A DNA stretch of 64,000 bases. Origin: Bacteroides faecium (GTDB lineage: Bacteria > Bacteroidota > Bacteroidia > Bacteroidales > Bacteroidaceae). Positions 51,085 to 61,200 of this stretch are shown here, one piece after another. Within the stretch, counting starts at the first letter, position 1. Each line of letters starts with the position of its first letter. The stretch covers positions 1,674,001-1,738,000 of the forward strand of contig NZ_CP050831.1 of NCBI RefSeq assembly GCF_012113595.1, in the 5' to 3' direction. The notes under the pieces were generated by a model. That model was not told where the DNA came from. It saw only the letters and a program-made list of their open reading frames with translations, and did no database searches. The position numbers were made by a program, and so were the translations under genes.

Positions 51085-54000
51085 TTAGTCCGTTTCTTCT
51101 TCTCCTTCTTCTTTCTCCTCTCCCTTACGGTAGGCCAACGGGCTGACATGATAAATCTCCTTGAAACATTTGCTGAAATAGCGTGAAGAGGAGAATCCGA
51201 TCCGGTCGGAAATCTCCGTGATATTCAGCTCCGGATTATTCCGTAACATAACAGCTCCTTTCTTGAGACGTATGCTCAAGATAAAGTCATTCGGCGTCTG
51301 TCCTGTAACTGCTTTTAACTTGGTAAACAGATTCGTGCGTGCCATACCCATTTCGCGGGCGAAGATATTGACATTGAAATCCGTATTATCCAGATGTTGT
51401 TCGATAATAGCCATGGCGCGGTCCAGCATTTCTTTATCCATCGGGTTGGTAGCCAGCATTTGAGCGAAAGCTTGCGGCTGTTTGCTGAATTTCTCTTGTA
51501 GCAACCGGCGGGAGTTCACTAGATTATTGCAACGGGAAATCAGAAGATTGGTATTAAACGGTTTGGTGATATAATCGTCCGCACCGATTTTCAATCCTTC
51601 AATATTGTGCTCAATGGCAGTACGTGCTGTTAGCAACACGACCGGAATATGGCAAGTATTGAAATCCGTCTTAATCTGTTTGCACAGCTCCGTGCCGGAC
51701 ATACGCGGCATCACGACATCACTTAAAATAATGCTCGGCATATCTTTCTGTATCATTTCCAACGCCTCTTCTCCGTCGGAAGCGGTGCTGACCTGATAGA
51801 ATGTTTCGAAAATGCCGACCAGCATCTGCTTGATAGACTCGTTATCTTCCACAATCAGCATCTTGGCATCTTCAATCCGCTTATAATCTTCCTCTTTCCA
51901 TTCCGATTCCGGTAATATTTCTGCTGAAGGCACAAAAGTTTCCGTCTCCTGAATGGTAGTGTCCGTGTCACTTTGCGCTATCTGCTCTTCGGCAAAATGT
52001 TGTTTGCCTAGTTTAAGAGTGATAATGAAACAGCTTCCCTTGCCCGGCTCACTTTCCACACGGATAGTACCATGATGAAGTTCGATGATACCCTTTGTCA
52101 GAGCCAGCCCGATACCTGTTCCGGCACCGGTATTCAGCGAGTTCAGCAATTCGGTCTGATAGAACCGGTCGAAGATTTTATCAATTTCTGCGGCAGCAAT
52201 GCCTGTACCGGTATCTTTTATTTCGATAATGGCATGGTCTTGCTCCTGCGAGACGTTGATGGAAATAGCATCTTCCGCTTTCGTGTGTTTCAAAGCGTTA
52301 GATAACAGGTTATTGATAACCTTCTGCATCTGCTTCTGGTCATACCATACTTCAATGTCATCTTTCTGCTTGTTGAACTTGAAATTAATCTGCTTGCTGC
52401 TGGCATATTCGAGGAAGAGCAGGTAATTCTCATACAGGAAGTCCACCAGATTGTGCTTGCTTACCTTAATCTTCATGTGTCCTTGTTCCTGTTTGCGGAA
52501 GTCAAGCAGTTCTGTAATCAGTTCCCTCAACTGGAGACTGTTCTTGTAGATTCCTAATACCTTATTATATATATTAGGAGTGAACGTCTGTACTTGCAGC
52601 AAAGTCTCCACCTGCCCTACGATAAGCGTTAGCGGCGTGCGGAACTCATGCGAGATGTTTGTAAAGAAGCGCAGTTTCGACTGGTTCAAGGCTTCCAAAT
52701 CCTCGATATGCTTCTTTTCATATTTCAAAGACTCACGGAGCTTGATTCGTGAGTTATAGTTTTGGATAAGATACCATAACAGGCTGATGGTGACAATGGT
52801 ATAAATCAGGTAAGCCCACCATGTCTCATACCAGGGTGGCAGTACATTAATCAGCAGCCGGGCTTCTCCGATATCGCCCCGTTGGGACTTGACAACCAGC
52901 ACGTATTTTCCCGGATTCAAGTTCGTATAGGTGATGAGTGTCTGTTGCCGGTACGTATGGTTCCATTCGTTGGAGAAACCCTCCAGGCGATAGAGAATCT
53001 CATCCCTGTTGGCAGGGATGAAGTTGGAAGTGGCATATTCGATGGTAAACATTGACTGGTTCGCTTTCAGGCTAATCTCTGGTGTATGGCAGATAGACTG
53101 ATTCAGAATTCCAGTTTCATCTCCGGGGATTACTTCCTTTCCGTTGACCAGCAGGCGCGAAAGAATGATATTATAGGATTTCGGGGTAAAATGCAATTTC
53201 TTTTCCCAAAAAGAAATCATTCCCTGGATACCACCCAGGAATACTTCCCCATCGTGCGTGACGAACAGTGCGTTCTCATTGACGGCAGTTAGCGGGAATC
53301 CGTTTTCCGTACCGTAATTATAGAATTTCTTTTGTGGATAGTCGAACTGCGAGAATCCCTGATTAGTAATCAGTAATAAATCTCCTTTCTGAATAGAAGA
53401 TTCGAATACTTCGTAAATACAATCGCTGGATAAACCATCTTTCTGCACATCGAAGTTTTCGAAATCATTGCTCTCTTTGCGATAACGGTCCAGTCCGCTG
53501 CCGGAAGTCGAGAACCATAAGTTCCCGTTGCTGTCCTGCATGATACTGTTGATATTGTTGTTGCTGAGGCTATTCGGGACAGCCGGGTTATGCGCGTAAT
53601 TGGTGAGCGTATTAGTATCGAAGCGATAGGAATAAACCCCTTCTCCGGTAGCTGCAATCCATAAAGTACCGTCCTTGTCGAAACAGAGGCTTGCTACCAT
53701 GCCGATGTCCCTTCCCGCTTTGTTTTCCTTGAAGAGTTGCCGGCAAGTGCCTGTTGCCGGGTCGAACAGGGCGACACCGTTTTGTGTGGCAATAACCAGT
53801 TTGTCCTCATATGGTACAATGTCACGCACGATATCCGATGGCAACGAAGCAGGGTCGCCCGCTTTCATCCGGTAGACAGTGAAACGGTTCGTCCGCAAGT
53901 CGAGTTTATTCAATCCGCCAAGATGCGTGCCAATCCACATGATGTCATTAGTCCGGTCATAATAGATAGCCTTCACGTTGTTGTGCGAAATACTGTTTTT

Positions 54001-55140
54001 CCCTTCCTCGTGGCGATACCAGCGATACGTGTTGTCTTTGCGGTTGTACACATTTACACCGCCTCCTTCAGTACAAATCCATAGATTTCCATCTTTGTCT
54101 TCCGTCATTCTTCCGACGATGGGACTGCTCAGACCTTCTTTTTCGGTGTCGCTCACTTTATAGCGGGTATAGATTTCATACTCAGGATTGAAGTAGTTCA
54201 CTCCGCCGAAATAAGTGCCCAGCCAAAGCGTGCCTTGCCCGTCCTTGACAATACACCAGATAGAAGAGTGGGTGAGTCCGTCCGGCTTACTGGCATCGGC
54301 CATATAGAGTTGGAAATTGCCTGTACTTTTCTCGTAGCGGTTCAGTCCGTGGAACGTGCCTATCCACAGATTGCCTAAGTTGTCTTCACAAAAGCTTCTG
54401 ACGAAGTTGGAACAGAGACTGTTCGCCTTTCCCGGTTCATGGCGGATATTCTCGATGAAACCGTTTGTTTTGATATGGTAGAGTCCTTCTTCCCAGCTAC
54501 CGATCCATAATTCTTTTGAAGAATCCTCATAAATACTGGTGATATTCCCTTTCGTGACAGGCTGTGAAATCGCTTTATTCTCCGAAAGGCAGTAAACGCC
54601 ATTGCTGGTGGTTCCCATCCAGAGATTTTTCTTTTCATCTAAATGAAGGCAGGATAAAGTAATGTCTTTTCCCGCAAGGTGGTAGAAAAGATCGAAGTTG
54701 CCAGTGTTCTCGTTGTACACAAATACTTCCTCTCTCTTGCCGATATACAACTTCTCATTGTAGTAGATAGCATCCACATTGCCCTGAAGCAATGTTTTGA
54801 ATCGCTGGGTAGTCAAATCGAACTCCGCCACACCGTCGGTACAGAGCAGGTATACTTTCCCGTTCTTGTTTCCGGTGATGCGTAGCACTGTATTGCTGAA
54901 CAGGCTGTTCGGGTCGTTCTTGTTGAGTTTAAAACTTTTAATATCGTTACCGTTATACCGGTTTAGTCCCTCGCGTGTGCCAATCCATATAATTCCCCGT
55001 TCGTCGATATACAAGCTGTTGACAGAGAATTGTGAAAGTCCGTCATCCGTGGTCAAATGACTGAAAGTAATGTTTTGACCTTGTGTGTGGACAGCGGTTA
55101 CGCTTAAAAATAGCAGAAATAAAAGGATTATTTTTCTCAC
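51085..55140 (-). CDS. Hybrid two-component system sensor-regulator
   Basis: This 1351-aa single-polypeptide two-component system spans the inner membrane. A signal peptide (about 1-19) is followed by two periplasmic seven-bladed propellers of Reg_prop repeats (about 20-690; recurring DxxGNLWIGT) and a Y_Y_Y domain (about 690-765). A membrane helix lies at about 775-795. The kinase H box is SHEFRTPL with His near 831, followed by HATPase (NLLSNALKHTK, DTGTGIA). The receiver has its phospho-Asp near 1141 in ILSDVVMP. The C-terminal AraC-type DNA-binding domain ends FKEIYHVSPLAYRKG. Its BT3334 counterpart responds to unsaturated chondroitin/hyaluronan disaccharides by recall. It should activate the SusC operon. 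Confidence 0.95.
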   Translation of the reverse strand: MRKIILLFLLFLSVTAVHTQGQNITFSHLTTDDGLSQFSVNSLYIDERGIIWIGTREGLNRYNGNDIKSFKLNKNDPNSLFSNTVLRITGNKNGKVYLLCTDGVAEFDLTTQRFKTLLQGNVDAIYYNEKLYIGKREEVFVYNENTGNFDLFYHLAGKDITLSCLHLDEKKNLWMGTTSNGVYCLSENKAISQPVTKGNITSIYEDSSKELWIGSWEEGLYHIKTNGFIENIRHEPGKANSLCSNFVRSFCEDNLGNLWIGTFHGLNRYEKSTGNFQLYMADASKPDGLTHSSIWCIVKDGQGTLWLGTYFGGVNYFNPEYEIYTRYKVSDTEKEGLSSPIVGRMTEDKDGNLWICTEGGGVNVYNRKDNTYRWYRHEEGKNSISHNNVKAIYYDRTNDIMWIGTHLGGLNKLDLRTNRFTVYRMKAGDPASLPSDIVRDIVPYEDKLVIATQNGVALFDPATGTCRQLFKENKAGRDIGMVASLCFDKDGTLWIAATGEGVYSYRFDTNTLTNYAHNPAVPNSLSNNNINSIMQDSNGNLWFSTSGSGLDRYRKESNDFENFDVQKDGLSSDCIYEVFESSIQKGDLLLITNQGFSQFDYPQKKFYNYGTENGFPLTAVNENALFVTHDGEVFLGGIQGMISFWEKKLHFTPKSYNIILSRLLVNGKEVIPGDETGILNQSICHTPEISLKANQSMFTIEYATSNFIPANRDEILYRLEGFSNEWNHTYRQQTLITYTNLNPGKYVLVVKSQRGDIGEARLLINVLPPWYETWWAYLIYTIVTISLLWYLIQNYNSRIKLRESLKYEKKHIEDLEALNQSKLRFFTNISHEFRTPLTLIVGQVETLLQVQTFTPNIYNKVLGIYKNSLQLRELITELLDFRKQEQGHMKIKVSKHNLVDFLYENYLLFLEYASSKQINFKFNKQKDDIEVWYDQKQMQKVINNLLSNALKHTKAEDAISINVSQEQDHAIIEIKDTGTGIAAAEIDKIFDRFYQTELLNSLNTGAGTGIGLALTKGIIELHHGTIRVESEPGKGSCFIITLKLGKQHFAEEQIAQSDTDTTIQETETFVPSAEILPESEWKEEDYKRIEDAKMLIVEDNESIKQMLVGIFETFYQVSTASDGEEALEMIQKDMPSIILSDVVMPRMSGTELCKQIKTDFNTCHIPVVLLTARTAIEHNIEGLKIGADDYITKPFNTNLLISRCNNLVNSRRLLQEKFSKQPQAFAQMLATNPMDKEMLDRAMAIIEQHLDNTDFNVNIFAREMGMARTNLFTKLKAVTGQTPNDFILSIRLKKGAVMLRNNPELNITEISDRIGFSSSRYFSKCFKEIYHVSPLAYRKGEEKEEGEEETD

Positions 55141-55170
55141 TAATTCGTTCTTTTAAGGTATTACTATTGG

Positions 55171-55178
55171 CAAATATA
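55171..55178 (-). promoter_or_regulatory. Hybrid sensor gene promoter (-7)
   Basis: The - strand reads TATATTTG, an exact -7 match, 30 bp before the ATG at 55140. Confidence 0.55.
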
Positions 55179-55222
55179 TCGTTTTTATTTCATTTCTATG
55201 AACCTTATTAGAAGAAAGTAAC

Positions 55223-55230
55223 TATATTTG
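55223..55230 (+). promoter_or_regulatory. CBM9-like gene promoter (-7)
   Basis: TATATTTG is an exact -7 match, divergent from the sensor gene promoter. It shows that a start at 55228 is impossible and supports ATG 55252. Confidence 0.55.
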
Positions 55231-55251
55231 TATCATTCAAACGAAAGAAAT

Positions 55252-55893
55252 ATGAAAGTAAAGAAAATTAGTGCGGCTAACGTGGAAGCTTGCTCGCTTC
55301 CTAAATTGTTCGATGAAGAAAAAATAGATTTTCAGCCTATTCAGTGTGTCAACTGGGCTGGATATCCTTACAAACCCAAAGTAAATTTTCGCATTGCTCA
55401 CACGCAGGACTCTATTTTATTACATTTTAAAGTGAAAGAAGAGAGCGTACGTGCCCGATATGGCGAAGATAACGGTTCTGTGTGGACAGACTCCTGTGTG
55501 GAGTTCTTTTCTGTACCGGCCGGCGACGGAATCTATTATAATATAGAGTGCAACTGCATCGGAACGATTCTGATTGGTGCCGGACCTGCTCGCAATGGTC
55601 GTGAGCACGCTCCGAAAGACGTGACAGCTCTTGTGCAACGCTGGTCAAGCCTGGGTAATGTGCCTTTTGAGGAACGCGTTGAAGAGACAAATTGGGAAGT
55701 CGCCCTGATTATCCCGTATGCTGTATTCTTTAAGCATCAGATCGAATCACTCGATGGAAAGGAGATAAAAGCTAATTTCTACAAATGTGGTGATGAGTTG
55801 AAGACTCCTCATTTCCTTTCGTGGAATCCGATAGAGATTGAGCAGCCGGACTTTCACCGTCCCGACTTTTTCGGTACACTGGAATTTGAATAG
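55252..55893 (+). CDS. CBM9-like carbohydrate-binding family protein
   Basis: The product is 213 aa from ATG 55252 (MKVKKISAANVEACSLPKLF). It has no signal peptide and is probably cytoplasmic. VNFRIAHTQDSILLHFKVKEE, NGSVWTDSCVEFF and NWEVALIIPYAVFF match the CBM9-like beta-sandwich domain that is common as a stand-alone Bacteroides protein. The function is unknown; binding of sugars or another small ligand is assumed from the family. It is divergent from the hybrid sensor gene, with back-to-back promoters, and convergent with the lpxA-like gene. Confidence 0.8.
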   Translation: MKVKKISAANVEACSLPKLFDEEKIDFQPIQCVNWAGYPYKPKVNFRIAHTQDSILLHFKVKEESVRARYGEDNGSVWTDSCVEFFSVPAGDGIYYNIECNCIGTILIGAGPARNGREHAPKDVTALVQRWSSLGNVPFEERVEETNWEVALIIPYAVFFKHQIESLDGKEIKANFYKCGDELKTPHFLSWNPIEIEQPDFHRPDFFGTLEFE

Positions 55894-55960
55894 TCATAAG
55901 ACTTCGGGCTGGAATATAAATAATCCTCCGGACATAAACGATAACGCGTCATCCATCTGC

Positions 55961-55998
55961 AAAAAAGAAGGGTGACGTTTTTCTTTAACATCACCCTT
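55961..55998 (-). terminator. Terminator of the RND/lpxA-like operon
   Basis: AAGGGTGA (55968-55975) pairs with TCACCCTT (55991-55998); the - strand reads on into CTTTTTT. It is placed 24 bp after the lpxA-like stop. Confidence 0.8.
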
Positions 55999-56021
55999 AC
56001 TCTTATAGAAAGTAACTTTGT

Positions 56022-56792
56022 TTATTTCACGATACCTCTTTCCGAGCCCTTCACGAAGTTTACGATTGTTTCGATTTCTTCGCTCATCGGCACCTGGTCG
56101 ATAATCTTCTGTACAGCATCCTGAACGCTGAAGTTACCTTGATAAATCAAACGGTAAGCATTGGCGATGTGGCGTAGGATTCTTTCCGACGTGTTGCGAT
56201 GTTGTGACAGGACTACGGCGTTCACTCCGTGATATGCTACCGGATTGCCGGACATGATAACATACGGCGGTACATCCTTGGATATACGGCATCCGCTTTG
56301 TACAAGCGTCCAACTGCCGATGTGGCAATATTGATGCAGGGTGACATTGCCGCTCAGGATAACGCAATCGTCCAACGTACATTCTCCTGCGATGGTACTG
56401 CCGATGCCTACCACACAGTTGTTGCTGATTTGCACGTCATGGCAAAGATGCACTTTATCCATCAGGTAGTTTCCGTTTCCGATTTTAGTAGCGTTTCCGG
56501 CAAAGGTAGCGCGGCTGATAACTACATTTTCACGAATATCATTGTTGTCACCGATAATCAGGCTGCTCTCTTCTCCCGTATAGTGGAAATCTTGCGGTTC
56601 CGCTCCCAAGACAGCATTCTGATGTATCTTGTTTCCTTTTCCCATTTTCGTACCTTGCAGGATACTGGCATAAGACATGATGACACAGTCATCTCCGATT
56701 TCCACATTCTTTTCGATGTAGGCAAACGGCAGGACAGTTACATTCTTGCCTAATTTTGCTTCGGGGTCTACGTAAGCTAACGGACTAATCAT
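56022..56792 (-). CDS. LpxA-like UDP-N-acetylglucosamine acyltransferase paralogue
   Basis: The 256-aa protein is a left-handed beta-helix acyltransferase (hexapeptide repeats from MISPLAYVDPEAKLG to about 190) with the C-terminal helices of LpxA. It keeps GAEPQDFHYTGEES and the His pair of the active site in DKVHLCHDV (His118 corresponds to E. coli His125). The reaction is transfer of a 3-hydroxyacyl group from ACP to UDP-GlcNAc, the first step of lipid A synthesis. The canonical Bacteroides lpxA sits in the lpxD-lpxC/fabZ-lpxA cluster by recall, so this is probably a second copy. It lies 18 bp after the efflux channel gene and seems to be the last gene of the RND operon. Confidence 0.8.
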   Translation of the reverse strand: MISPLAYVDPEAKLGKNVTVLPFAYIEKNVEIGDDCVIMSYASILQGTKMGKGNKIHQNAVLGAEPQDFHYTGEESSLIIGDNNDIRENVVISRATFAGNATKIGNGNYLMDKVHLCHDVQISNNCVVGIGSTIAGECTLDDCVILSGNVTLHQYCHIGSWTLVQSGCRISKDVPPYVIMSGNPVAYHGVNAVVLSQHRNTSERILRHIANAYRLIYQGNFSVQDAVQKIIDQVPMSEEIETIVNFVKGSERGIVK

Positions 56793-56810
56793 AATAGTAT
56801 ATGTTTAAAG

Positions 56811-58214
56811 TTATTCTTCTCTTCCACCACCCAGAGCCTGGTAAAGGCTTACTACGGCCTGCATCTGGTCAAAGCAATCGGAAACCTGAGAAATCTGTGC
56901 GCTCAGGTAAGACTGTTGTGCAGACAGTACTTCCAAGTAGGTTGAAGTCCCTAAGTTAAACAATTCTTTTGTATCTTCCGAAGCTTTTTTGGCAGATTCT
57001 ACCTGCATTTGGCGGGATTGTACCTTTTCACTGTTTTTTTGGTATAAACTTAGCGCATTGCTGACCTCACTTCCGGCATTCAACAGTGTTTGTTGGAAGG
57101 CAAGTTTGGCCTGCTCTTCCTGTGCTTTCGCCATTTTCAGCTTCGCGATGTTGGCACCGTGATAGAAAAGCGGTTGGGTCAGCGAGCCGATGGCAGTCGC
57201 TAAGAACTTGCCTGGGTTAATGATGGCAGACCCTGCGCTGTTTGTCCAGCCGGCAGAACCGCTCAGCGTAATCTGCGGATAGAAAGCGGAACGTGCAGAG
57301 TTCGTGTTATAATAAGAAGAAGCCAATGACATTTCAGCAGCCTTCACGTCCGGACGATTGGATAATAATTGCAAAGGTACTCCGACAGAAAATTCTGATG
57401 GAAGGATTTGCTTTTCAATCACACCGCGCTTGATGCTCTGAGGAGCTTGGCCGAGAAGCGTAGACAGTGAGTTCTCTACTTCGCGGATGCTTTGTTCAAT
57501 ATCCGGAATGGAAGCCATCACCTGTGCGTAGGCAGCCTTGCTCTGTTCGACGCCTGCCGAATTAATGTTATACATGGCAGCATCTTTCATCGCTTCCATC
57601 GTTTCAGCGTTACGTTTTAATACGTCGGCTGTCTCTTTGGTAATTTCCAGTTGGCGGTCGAGCATTAATAACGTATAGTACATATTAGCTACGTTGGCTA
57701 TAATCTGTGTCTGTACTGCTTGTTTGTAGGCTTTGGCTTGCTTGACGGCAACCTCTGCACCTCGTTTGGCATTCAACAAGCCACCGAACAGGCTGATTTC
57801 CCAACTGGCTGTCACCGGAAGTGAATAGGTCTTGCTGGCCTTGCTGTGGTCAAAACTGCTGATAGTACCTTGCGGAGACAGAGCCAACGCAGGGACATAA
57901 GCCAGTTTGGCTGCCAGTAACGGAGCCTGTGCTGCTTTGATAGACAGTATCGCACTTTGCAGGTCAGTGTTTTGTTTCAGTCCCGTTTCGATGAGAGACT
58001 GTAACTGCGGGTCGGTGAAGACTTCTCTCCACGGCAGATTACCGAAGTTGGCAGTATCCGACACCAGTGTATCATTCTCCGCTACCGGATCACGATACAG
58101 TCCGGAAGTGGTAATATCTTCGGGTCTGTCATATGACTTATAGATGTGGCAACTGCTCAGGAGAGCAGTTGCGCACAACATATATAGAATCTGTTTCTTC
58201 ATATCGAATTTCAT
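56811..58214 (-). CDS. TolC/NodT-family outer-membrane efflux lipoprotein
   Basis: The 467-aa protein has a lipoprotein signal (lipobox LLSSC). It contains two outer-membrane-efflux repeats with the LIETGLKQNTDLQSAILSIKAAQA helix and LLSNRPDVKAAEMSLASSYYN. It forms the outer-membrane channel of the tripartite pump. The start overlaps the pump gene stop by one base (translational coupling). Met5 (58202) is an alternative start. It is the third gene of the operon. Confidence 0.93.
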   Translation of the reverse strand: MKFDMKKQILYMLCATALLSSCHIYKSYDRPEDITTSGLYRDPVAENDTLVSDTANFGNLPWREVFTDPQLQSLIETGLKQNTDLQSAILSIKAAQAPLLAAKLAYVPALALSPQGTISSFDHSKASKTYSLPVTASWEISLFGGLLNAKRGAEVAVKQAKAYKQAVQTQIIANVANMYYTLLMLDRQLEITKETADVLKRNAETMEAMKDAAMYNINSAGVEQSKAAYAQVMASIPDIEQSIREVENSLSTLLGQAPQSIKRGVIEKQILPSEFSVGVPLQLLSNRPDVKAAEMSLASSYYNTNSARSAFYPQITLSGSAGWTNSAGSAIINPGKFLATAIGSLTQPLFYHGANIAKLKMAKAQEEQAKLAFQQTLLNAGSEVSNALSLYQKNSEKVQSRQMQVESAKKASEDTKELFNLGTSTYLEVLSAQQSYLSAQISQVSDCFDQMQAVVSLYQALGGGREE

Positions 58215-61200
58215 TATTTAGCGTATTGTTCAATCTCAGTTACGGCATCCGTATTGTCAATATCTTCCCATTCCATCGGTTTCACCTTCTCTTGCAAGTA
58301 CTGGAAGATTACGAACAGCGCAGGAACGATGAAAATCTGACAAATCATACCGATTAACATACCACCGATAGAAGCTGTACCCAACGTGCGGTTACCATGA
58401 GCACCTACACCGAAGGCAAACATCAACGGAAGCAGTCCGACTACCATCGCCAAAGATGTCATCAGGATAGGACGGAGACGGGCACCGGCACCCAGTACGG
58501 CTGCCCATGTAATGCTCATACCCATCTTACGACGCTCGAGGGCGAACTCTACAATCAGGATGGCGTTCTTTGCCAACAGACCCATCAACATGATTAACGC
58601 AATCTGCATGTAGATATTGTTGGACATCGTGCCGAGAATCATCTTCAACATCGAGATATTACCGATGGCACTTACTCCGTTCACGAACAGGAAGCTGCCC
58701 AGCAGACCGAACGGAACGGACAGCAATACCGCCAACGGAAGTATGTAACTTTCATACTGTGCACTCAGCAACAGGTAAACGAATACGAAACAGAGGATGA
58801 AAATCAATCCGGTAGCGCTTCCGCTGCTTTGTGCCTCTTCACGTGCCATACCTCCCAGTTCGTAGGTATAACCTGCCGGAAGATTCTGGCCGGCTACTTC
58901 CGCCAACGCAGTCAATGCCTGTCCGGATGTATAACCACTGGCAGGAGCTACCATCACTTTCATGGAAGTGTAAAGGTTGAAACGGCTGATGATATCCGGC
59001 CCATATACCTTGTCAATAGCGATAAATTGGGAGATAGGAGCCATCTCACCGGCGCTGTTGCGCACCTTGATATTTTTCAGGGATTCCATATTCTTACGTG
59101 ATAACGGGTCTGCCTGAATCATTACACGGTACATCTTACCGAAACGGTTGAAGTTGGATGCATACAGACCACCGTAATATCCCTGCATGGTAGTAAGGAT
59201 GTCACTCGGGCTGATGCCTGCTTTCTTACAAGCCGCCGCGTCAATGTCAATCATGTATTGCGGGAAGTTCGGGTTGAACGTTGTCTTTGCCGAGTTGATT
59301 TCAGGACGGGCTTCCAGTGCAGCCGTATAGTCGTTGACTACGTCGAAGAACTTGTTCAGGTCGCCACCCGTCTTATCCTGCATGTTCACCTCGATATCCG
59401 TAGATGCCGAATAACCCGGAATCATCGGCGGAGCAAAGAACAATACCTGTGCTTCCTTGATGATTTTTTGTGCACGCATATATAAGGAACCTACTACAAC
59501 ATCGGAGTTCTGTATCATCGAACGTTCGTCCCAGTCTTTCAGCTTGATGATGAAAGAACCGTAGGACGGTCCCTGTCCACCGATGAAACTGAAACCGGAA
59601 ATCAATGTGCGTGAAGCCACGGCAGGGTCAGCGGCAATCAGGCTGTCTACACGTGCGAGAATCTCTTCCGAGTGGTCTTGTGATGTACCCGGCGGCAAAG
59701 TTACGGCTCCCATCAGCGTACCGGTATCTTCATTCGGCACCATACCTGTCGGAGTGGTGTTCATGAAGAACATAAGCAATACGATGGAAGCAACGACCAG
59801 CCCCATGGACAACCACTTCTTCTGTATGAAGAACAATACACGCTTCTTATACCGTTTCAGGATAGATTCATAAGTATCGTTGAACCTGTTCTTGAATTTA
59901 TTCGTGCTCATTCCGATAAGTGCCAGAATACTGAGAAGTATGAAGATGGCAGTAATTACCGGATTGATATTGAAAAGTCCGAAAATCATACCGAGAATGG
60001 CAACAAGTATGAATGTAAGCGTGATTCCCGGATGCAACATCTTTCCGATAGCTTCGGTATATCTGTTTATCATCGTTGTATGAGCAGCCTTATAAGCTGT
60101 TTTCATACGATCCTTCAGAGGCGGAACCTCTTCGGAATCTTCCCCTTCCTGCTTGTGCGGTTTCAGAAGAACGGCACACAAGGCGGGACTTAATGTCAAG
60201 GCGTTCAAGGCGGACAGACCGATAGCGATAGCCATTGTCATACCGAACTGGCGGTAGAATGTTCCTGCCGTTCCACCCATGAAACTTACCGGAACGAACA
60301 CAGCCATCATGACCAATGTAATAGATACGATAGCACCACCCAACTCGTTCATCGCATCGATGGAAGCCAGACGGGCGGAAGTGTAACCTTGGTCAAGCTT
60401 GGCATGTACACCCTCGACGACTACGATGGCGTCATCGACCACAATCGCAATGGCAAGCACAAGGGCACATAACGTCAGCAAGTTCAAACTGAATCCTACC
60501 AGAGACAGGATGAAGAATGTACCGATAAGGGCTACCGGAATGGCAATAGTCGGAATCAATGTAGAACGTAAGTCCTGCAAGAAGATATATACTACGATAA
60601 ATACCAGGATAAATGCCTCAATCAATGTTTTCAACACTTCATGGATAGAAGCGAACAAGAAGTCGTTGGCATTCATGGAAACGTTTATCTTCAAGCCGGA
60701 AGGCAATGTCTTGGATGCTTCATCCAGTAATGCTTGAATGTCACTGATGGTCTGTGTAGCGTTCGTTCCCGCCATCTGATAAACGATACAGGTTACAGCC
60801 TTATGCCCGTTTACACGGTTGGTAAAATTGTATCCCAGACGGTCTAACTGGATTTCAGCAATATCGTTCAGGCGGAGCACTTCACCGTCGGGCAAAGACT
60901 TGATGACGATATTCTCGAACTCTTCCGGCTGTTGCAGACGTCCTTTGTAGCGGATGGTATATTGGAAAGTCTGGTTACTGCGTTCACCGAATTGTCCCGG
61001 AGCAGCTTCTACGTTCTGTTCTGCCAATGCTGCGGATACGTCACCCGGAACCAGTTTGTATTGTGCCATTACGTCCGGACGCAGCCAGATACGCATGGAG
61101 TAGTCCTGTCCCATCACGGAGGCATCACCCACACCCGGCACACGCTGAACTTGCGGAATCAGGTTGATTTTAGCGTAGTTCTCGATAAATGCTTCCGTGT

